This document shows, piece after piece, positions 57,559 to 64,000 of a DNA stretch of 64,000 nucleotides (the stretch's first letter is position 1; each line of letters starts with the position of its first letter). A model generated the notes under the pieces. That model searched no databases and was not told the origin of the DNA. It worked only from the letters and a program-made list of their open reading frames with translations. The stretch lies in NCBI RefSeq assembly GCF_002575655.3, contig NC_053036.3, forward strand, positions 642,528,736 through 642,592,735, in the 5' to 3' direction. The stretch is from Aegilops tauschii subsp. strangulata (taxonomy: Eukaryota > Streptophyta > Magnoliopsida > Poales > Poaceae). A program made the position numbers and the translations under genes.

Positions 57559-57984
57559 CCTATTACGCCGCTCACTGACCTCCTTGATGCGGCTCTTGAT
57601 GTCTTTGATATCGATGCCAATCTTGTGGCAAATCTTGCCCTTAGTCAGCAGGCTGAGGCTCTTATCAATGAAATTCCTGAAGCTATGGGACTTCTATGGT
57701 CGGCCATGGGATTCGATGCGCACCATGAACTTGTCGATGCTATGTTCCAGGTCATATGACAAGTCCCTCATAGCCTTGGCCCTAACCTTGACTTACTTGA
57801 TTGTCCGGTTGCTGGTCGATTGGCGCCTCAGAAATCCTGAGGAGAGCTGTTTCCATGCTCTCCATCTCGGCTTGGAGGAACATGATCTCGCCCCACACAC
57901 CCCTCTGAAGGTTGTACTCTTTGTGATTAGGCCGGCTAGCTTGGGTAGGATGGTGCCCATCGCTCCAATCACCACCTGAGCCAT
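57559..57984 (-). pseudogene. NLR-C, 5' portion (coiled-coil exon)
   Basis: Minus-strand start ATG is at 57,982-57,984: MAQVVIGAMGTILPKLAGLI, then a one-base loss near 57,921 shifts the frame. The rest of the Rx-type coiled coil is recognisable by alignment to 18,760-19,191 but has further small indels (near 57,690 and 57,795). It joins the 3' portion at 52,539 if the Copia element and one CCTAT are removed. Confidence 0.85.
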
Positions 57985-58417
57985 GCTCAACCTCTCAGCC
58001 AGCTATTGGTGTTTGCAGAAACAGCGGTGGAGGGTGGTGGCGATCTGTTGCGGTGATGAAGAACTTCGACTTGCACTACATTGCCTAAAAATGCGTAACA
58101 TGATTAGTCAGCAACATGAAGTCAAAACTTCGGTAGAAATTCATAATGATGTCAAAAAGAAAAACCTCGATGAAATGAGAAAGAGCCAGGGATGGAGACA
58201 TGTCTTGAATTAAGAGAGAGTTGGAGAGTGAAGCAGTGAGCATACTGATGGGGAAATTATTTTGTCGAAAAGCTGATGGGGAAATTATGGGGAACCAGAA
58301 GCTTGGTCTTTACTTACATAGTAGCAGATATACAACAATCTAAAAGAAAGAAAATATGATTGGTAAATGAATAGGTTGAGAAAGCAGTGATTTCAAGATA
58401 GTCGTCACATGATAGAC
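57985..58417 (-). other. 5' flank of NLR-C
   Basis: Homologous to 19,192-19,635 up to TCACATGATAG, then replaced by the gypsy element. This is the third copy of the family's upstream region. Confidence 0.6.
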
Positions 58418-58451
58418 TATAACATCCCAATTTTCCCTATCATAAATGAAT

Positions 58452-61083
58452 GAGGTAACCATTAAGAATAAATATACTTTGCCTATGATAAATGACCTGT
58501 TTGACTAGTTGGAGGGAGCTACTGTGTTTTCTAAGATTAACCTTCGTTCCGGTTATCATCAATTGAAGATTCATGAGCAAGATATTCCAAGGACTACTTT
58601 TACTACAAGGTATGGGTTGTATGAATATACTGTTATGTCATTTGATTGACTAACGCTCCTGCATACTTCATGAATATGATGAACAAGGTGTTTATGAAGT
58701 TCTTGGATAAATTTGTGGTTGTTTTCATTGATGATATATTGGTGTTCTCCAAGAATAAGCAAGAGCATGAGGTGCATCTGCGTTTGGTATTGGAGAAATT
58801 GAGGGAACATCAATTGTATGCCAAGTTCAACAAATGTGAGTTTTGGCTGGATGAGGTAGCATTCCTTGGACATGTTGTGTCAGGTAATGGAGTTGCAGTT
58901 GATCCATCTAAGGTTTCTGCAGTTACGGAGTGGGAGACACCCACGACAGTTGGAGAGATTCACAGCTTTTTGGGACTTGCAGGTTGTTACAGGAGGTTTA
59001 TTGAGAACTTCTCCAAAATTGCAAAGCCTATGACTGAATTGTTGAAGAAGGAGAAGAAGTTTGTTTGGACTGATGAATGTGAAGCCAGCTTTGAGGAATT
59101 GAAGCAGCGTTTGGTTACGGCACCAGTTTTAACTCTGCCAGACATACATAAGGACTTCCAGGTATATTGTGATGCTTCTCGTCAAGGACTTGGGAGTGTT
59201 TTCACGCAGGAAGGTAAAGTTGTTTCATATGCTTCACGTAAGCTTAAGAATCATGAGCATAATTATCCTACACATGATTTGGAGTTAGCCTTAGTTGTGC
59301 ATGCCTTGAAAACTTGGAGGCCATATCTTATTGGTAATCATTGTGATATATTTACTGATCATAAGAGCTTGAAGTATATTTCTACTCAGAAGGATTTGAA
59401 CCTCGGGCAGAGGAGATGGTTGGAGCTTATTAAGGATTATGATTTGAATGTGCAGTATCATCCTGGTAAGGTTAATGTTGTTGCTGATGCGTTGAGTCAT
59501 AGGAGCCATGCTAATGAAATTAATATTGATAATATGCCACCGGAGTTATGTGAGCAGTTCAGGAATCTCAGGTTGGAGATGGTTCCTAAGGGATATTTAG
59601 CAACACCTGAGGTAAAGCCTACTTTGCTTGACAGGAACAGAGAAGCTCAAAAGGGTGATAAGGAGATTGCTGAGATAAAAGAGAACATGGTAAAAGGTAA
59701 GGCAGAAGGTTTCCATGAGGATGAACATGGAGCCATATGGTTTGAGAAGCATATTTGTGTACCTCAAGATGCAGATATCAGGAAGTTGATTCCTCAGGAG
59801 GCGCATGATTCACCATATTCTATTCACCCAGGTAATACTAAGATGTATTTGGATTTGAGGGAAAAAATTTGGTGGCCTAGCCTGAAGAGGGAAATTGCTG
59901 GATATATTGCAACATGTGATGTGTGCCAAAGAGTTAAAGCAGAACATCATAGACCAGCAGGTTTGTTACAACCATTGCCTATACCTTATTGGAAGTGGGA
60001 TGAGATTGGTATGGACTTCATTACAGGTCTTCCCAAGACTCGGTCAGGTTATGATTCTATTTGGGTAGTTGTTGATCGTTTGACTAAAGTCGCTCACTTC
60101 ATCCCAGTAAAGAGAACTTGTACCAGTGCTCAGCTAGCAAAGATTTATATGTCTAAAATTGTTTGTCTGCATGGAGCTCCAAGGAAGGTAGTGTCTGATA
60201 GAGGTACTCAGTTCACATCCAAATTTTGGCGTTAGTTGCATGAATCCTTGGGCACCAGGCTGGAGTTCAGTACAGCTTTCCATCCACAGACAGATGGGCA
60301 GACACAGAGGGTAAATCAGATTTTGGAGGAGATGTTGAGAGCTTGTGCTTTGGACTACGGGTCTAGTTGGGATGTTAATTTACCTTATGCAGAGTTCTCA
60401 TATAAAAACAGTTATCAGGCTAGTCTGACGATGGCACCGTTTGAGGTATTGTATGGCAGAAAGTGCAGGACACCGTTGATGTGGGATGAGGCTGGAGAGC
60501 GTCAATTCTTTGGACCAGACTTGATCAGAGATGCTGAGGAGAAGGTCAAGTTGATTCGTGATAGACTGAAGATAGCGCAGTCCAGACAAAAGATTTATGC
60601 AGATGCAAAACGTAAGGAGGTGACATATGAGGTAGGAGACCGTGCATATCTTCGAGTTTCACCACTTCGTGGAATTAAGAGGTTTGGAATCAAGGGTAAG
60701 TTAGCACCATGTTTTGTGGGACCTTACAAGATCTTGGAGCATAGATGAGAGGTAGTTTATCAGCTGGAGTTGCCAGAATCCATGTGTTTCATGTATCTCG
60801 GTTGAAGAAGTGCCATGCAGAGATGATGGATGTTCCATTGAGGGACACGGTGCCACTTGAGGCAATTCAGTTGGAGAGTGATTTGAAATATGAGGAGAAG
60901 CCAATTAAGATTCTGGAGACAGCAGAGAGAGTTACTCGCACCAAGACAATTAAGTTATGCAAGGTTCAGTGGGATCATCATACAGAGGAGGAAGCTACCT
61001 GGGAACGAGAGGAAGATCTCAAGCAGGATCACCCACACCTATTTGCTAGCCTGCCCGAATCTCGAGGGCGAGATTCATCTTAA
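58452..61083 (+). pseudogene. Gypsy pol remnant (RT, RNase H, integrase, chromodomain)
   Basis: RT pieces start at EVTIKNKYTLP (58,452) with a stop after NDLFD and another near 58,648. A 529-codon frame (58,646-60,235) then carries the catalytic [10 protein letters not shown], RNase H ([12 protein letters not shown], then FTDHKSL), the integrase zinc finger (HPGNTKMY ... CDVCQ) and the integrase core ([17 protein letters not shown]). A TAG at 60,233-60,235 interrupts the core after QFTSKFWR. The frame resumes to 60,748 with STAFHPQTDGQTQRVNQ and the C-terminal barrel. A further stop and frame change precede a chromodomain-like end (EEEATWEREEDLKQDHPHLF, to about 61,060). It is not functional. 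Confidence 0.9.
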
Positions 61084-61095
61084 GGGGGGTAGGTT

Positions 61096-64000
61096 TGTAA
61101 CATCCCAATTTTCCCTAAATTAGGATGTTATTAGATCATTCATATGCATATCATATTTCTATTGCACTATTTGTCTTTCTGCAATATTTCAAATCATTAT
61201 GCAACCAAAGGCAATTTATTGGAGCGGAGATAATATGACTTCTCCCCTGTTTTAAAAATGTTCATAATGTGCATAATATTATTTCCAGTTCATCTAATAT
61301 GTTCTGGTAATTTTTGTAAGCTCCAAAATATTTTATTTGTGTGTTATTTTACTGTTTGTGTGGCCTTTTGCATCAAAATGAATTTCTAAAATTGCATTAG
61401 GTGAGGAACTAGTGTTCCTGTAGTTTGTATTAGCAGTATATATTTTACTGTGTGTCTACATATTTTTATTTAGTTTTTATACTGTTGTTTTAGGTTTAGT
61501 TATTTACTGATGTAGTTTTTGTTAAAGAGAAAAAAAAAGGCAGCACGCAGCACAGCGCAGCGCCGCACCGCGGCCTAGCAAGCCAGCTAGCGAGCGGCCA
61601 CCCAGCCAGCCCAGCAGAGCACCGCGCGTAGCCGCAGCCAACCTAACCGCCCGAAGCGGGACACCCTCGCTCTCAGCCCCTGACCAGCGGGCCCCGCACT
61701 GCGCCCCTACTCGTCTCCTTCCCCGAGCCGGACTGGAGCGCACCGTACATGCGACCGAGGCCGAGCCAGATCAACCCGATTCCCTGGTCCACCCCGAGCA
61801 CCCTAGAGACGCCACGCGCGAGCTAAACCCTATGGGAACCCGACCGCAGCCTCCCCTCGTCCTCCTTTGACCACACGAAGCCGCTGGGGCGATTTGGATC
61901 TCGCACCGGAGCTCCGCTATCCGCCGTCTTCGCCGGAGGATTCCATCGCCGTAAGGGCACTTGAAGCCGCTCCAATTGTCACCGTTCGAACCCCCTCTCG
62001 ACGCCGCTCTCGCTGACTCCTTCTCGTGGCCATAAACGCAGCAGGGGGCGAGGAACAAGCTCGACCGCCGCCGCCGGAGCCGCCGCATTCAGGTCTTCAC
62101 CGCCGCCAGCACAGTCCGCCTCGCCGCTGTCCGACACCACCACCGCCTCGGCCAATCACCGCCGCACCCATCTGTCGCTTCGTATTTGCCGGAGCATCAT
62201 CGGAGGAGCGCCGCTGCCGACGCCCGAGGCAGCCGCCGCCATCCTCTGTTTCTGGTGAGCACACGTGCCCAGCCAATCACGTGCTGCCATGTGGTAACCA
62301 GCTACAGTACACGCACGACTGTGCAGGAGTTTTCTGTTTTCTTTTGTTTTATTTTCAGATTTTAACTCTAACTTCAATTAGCTATAACTTCTATTCTGTA
62401 TATCCAATTTAGGTAATTCTTTTTCCTGTGATCTCACAAAAATCAGCCCTTCATGACAGTACCAACTTTGCACATGTTTGCACTTTTCAAATATGAATTC
62501 GTTTGAATTCAAATCAAATCTCCCGGAGGCCGTAATTTCAAACCGTTTATCGGAATCGAGTGATTCTTTTTGCGTTGTGACCGTAGTGCTATTTAGGTGC
62601 TGTTAAGCTTCTGTTGTTGAGTTTTGAAAATGGGTTCCTTGCTGTTGGTTTTGTTTTGGTTCTTTTCGTGTTCCGGTGATTGATATGTTGAATTGTGTGA
62701 AACGCGTAGATTGTCCGGAGTGCGACGCGAACTATTGTCACGAGTGTGACTTTCTGAACCAGAACCAAGGCAAGTTACATGTTGATCATCCTTTACCTAT
62801 TGTTTTCTATGCATGTAGTTATATCACACTATGAATATATGCATGTATAGGAGTATTATATATGTTGGCTATGCTGTTGAGCTATCTCTCGTCATTGCAG
62901 ATCATGGTAGTTGTAGTTTTGCTATGCTTTGTAGACGGGGTTGGTTCGAGTATTCATTGAGCTTATGTGAGGATTATATATTTAACAAATTGAGTAGTAA
63001 CTCAGGATTTAACTCACCTCTGGGCGGAAGTGGTATTGCTTGGTGTTGAGGGAAGGCATCATGGGGTCTTGCACCTTTTCTAAGGCCATGCGCTCATGAG
63101 AGTGCACCCTAAGTGGAATGCCGCCCAGCTTCAAAAAGATCAGACAGACTTAGTGACTAGTAGCTTCCATGTGCGGCCACTGGCTATATGGGCTCTGGCT
63201 TAGTTGATCAATTGTTGAACCCTGGCCCAGACAGTGTCGACAGATGTAGCATATGTAGGTGGGATGTGGCCGTCAGGTGGTTAAGGGAACCTCTTCTAAA
63301 AGACTTCGTATCAATCTTCGGATTGGGTCCAGTGGGTAAAGCGTAATAAACTCTGCAGAGTATTAAAACTAATCATGATTAGCTGTGCCCCCGGTTATCG
63401 GTAAATCTGAGCCACTATGCCATTACAGTTGTTTGATGATCTTGACAGATGTGACACTTAATAATATTTGTGGGCAACTTAATAAATGGTAGGTTGGAGT
63501 TGATTTTGCCAACTCAACCTTGTGCATTTAATTATAGTAATAAAAGAACTAGATAAAAATTTGACTATTAGGTAGTTATGAGGACAAAATCAGCTTTCCG
63601 CAAAAATAAACCCACAAGCCTTCCTTTTTATATACTATGCATATACATGTAGGTCTGCTATATTATTACTCCTATGTAACTTTCCAATACATTCAAAGTA
63701 TTGACCTATATGGCTGCAACGTCTCATGTTGCAGGATATTCAGACGAAGAGTTGGGTACCGTTAGGGTCGCAAGTCTGCACTCAGCATCGCCAGTGGGCT
63801 ATGATGGGACTCATCGTTATTTTCTGCTACTTTCCGCTGTTTGATTGAATAAAGCTAGCCAAGTGCTATGCAGATTGTTTTATTTTATATACTCTGGATC
63901 ATACGTTGTAATAAATGATGCACTTGTTATTCTGGTATTCATCTATACTGTGTGTGCTAGCGAGTTCGATCCAGGGACTAGCACGGTAAGCACAGAGACT
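61096..64000 (+). repeat. 3' LTR of the gypsy element, at least 2.9 kb, incomplete
   Basis: It starts TGTAACATCCCAATTTTCCC right after the purine tract. It holds AT-rich sequence, a GC-rich section (61,540-62,260) whose ORFs look accidental, and a late TTGATTGAATAAAGC near 63,840 as a possible polyadenylation signal. No terminal CA with target duplication was found before the window ends, so the LTR probably continues. A nested insertion within it cannot be excluded. Confidence 0.55.

Larger units (their letters stand above)
58418..64000 (+). mobile_element. Ty3/gypsy chromovirus-type retrotransposon, 5' deleted, running off the window
   Basis: About 22 bp of left LTR (TATAACATCCCAATTTTCCC, with the tip TG changed to TA) are fused at about 58,440 to the N-terminal part of reverse transcriptase. 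The rest of the 5' LTR, gag and protease are gone. Pol remains to about 61,083, then a purine tract (AAGGGGGGTAGG) and the right LTR from 61,096. The order RT, RNase H, integrase, then a chromodomain-like end defines a gypsy chromovirus, probably Tekay/Del-like. Confidence 0.8.

Noticed and set aside
61522..62412. ORFs of 73-128 codons in the GC-rich section
   Set aside because: Ala/Arg/Pro-rich on both strands and inside the gypsy LTR; composition-driven.

Overview
The window is nuclear DNA of a grass of the wheat tribe (Triticeae). There are no prokaryote-style operons, rRNA genes or canonical tRNA genes. The strongest clue is a full-length Copia retrotransposon of the Angela/BARE/WIS type, whose LTR begins TGTTGGAAATATGCC. 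CC-NBS-LRR genes with a spliced NB-ARC, Stowaway MITEs, a Helitron, CACTA and Mutator ends and long AT-rich or tandemly repeated spacers fit the same origin. Everything gene-like in the disease-resistance cluster is broken here.

Layout. Block A (1-19,582) and block B (31,521-48,338) are two copies of one roughly 17-20 kb segment in direct orientation. Each holds, in order: a CACTA end; a 550-bp unit (twice in A, once in B); a short conserved minus-strand ORF; a non-autonomous Mutator element (its left half deleted in B); a PIF/Harbinger-like element with 17-bp terminal inverted repeats that carries a B3-domain gene and an antisense ORF; a roughly 100-bp tandem array; a T/A-rich stretch; a (TTC)n microsatellite; a solo LTR; a Helitron; and a minus-strand NLR pseudogene with a SINE in its intron. 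Between the blocks lie an 8.77-kb Angela-type element (19,641-28,406, target duplication CTAAC), a region of diverged duplication with a LINE-like zf-RVT/RNase H remnant and a Stowaway MITE, and a CACTA fragment.

After block B come a spacer with a Stowaway MITE (48,339-49,341), a third copy of the short conserved ORF segment (49,342-50,093), and a third, more diverged NLR (NLR-C). NLR-C is split by a 5.0-kb Copia element (52,545-57,558, target duplication CCTAT) inserted in its first coding exon. The window ends in a deleted Ty3/gypsy element whose right LTR starts at 61,096 and appears to run past the end.

History from the sequence. NLR-C lacks the SINE and preserves the empty site. NLR-A and NLR-B share the SINE, the flanking Helitron and one nonsense codon, so these predate the A/B duplication. 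Later changes are copy-specific: B lost 1.8 kb across the Mutator element and about 0.4 kb inside the Harbinger-like element and gained frameshifts, while A gained a second nonsense codon. The Angela-type element beside A has nearly identical LTRs and is probably the youngest large insertion. The only ORFs that still look intact as host-type genes are the two B3-domain ORFs and, in A, the antisense ORF next to one of them.
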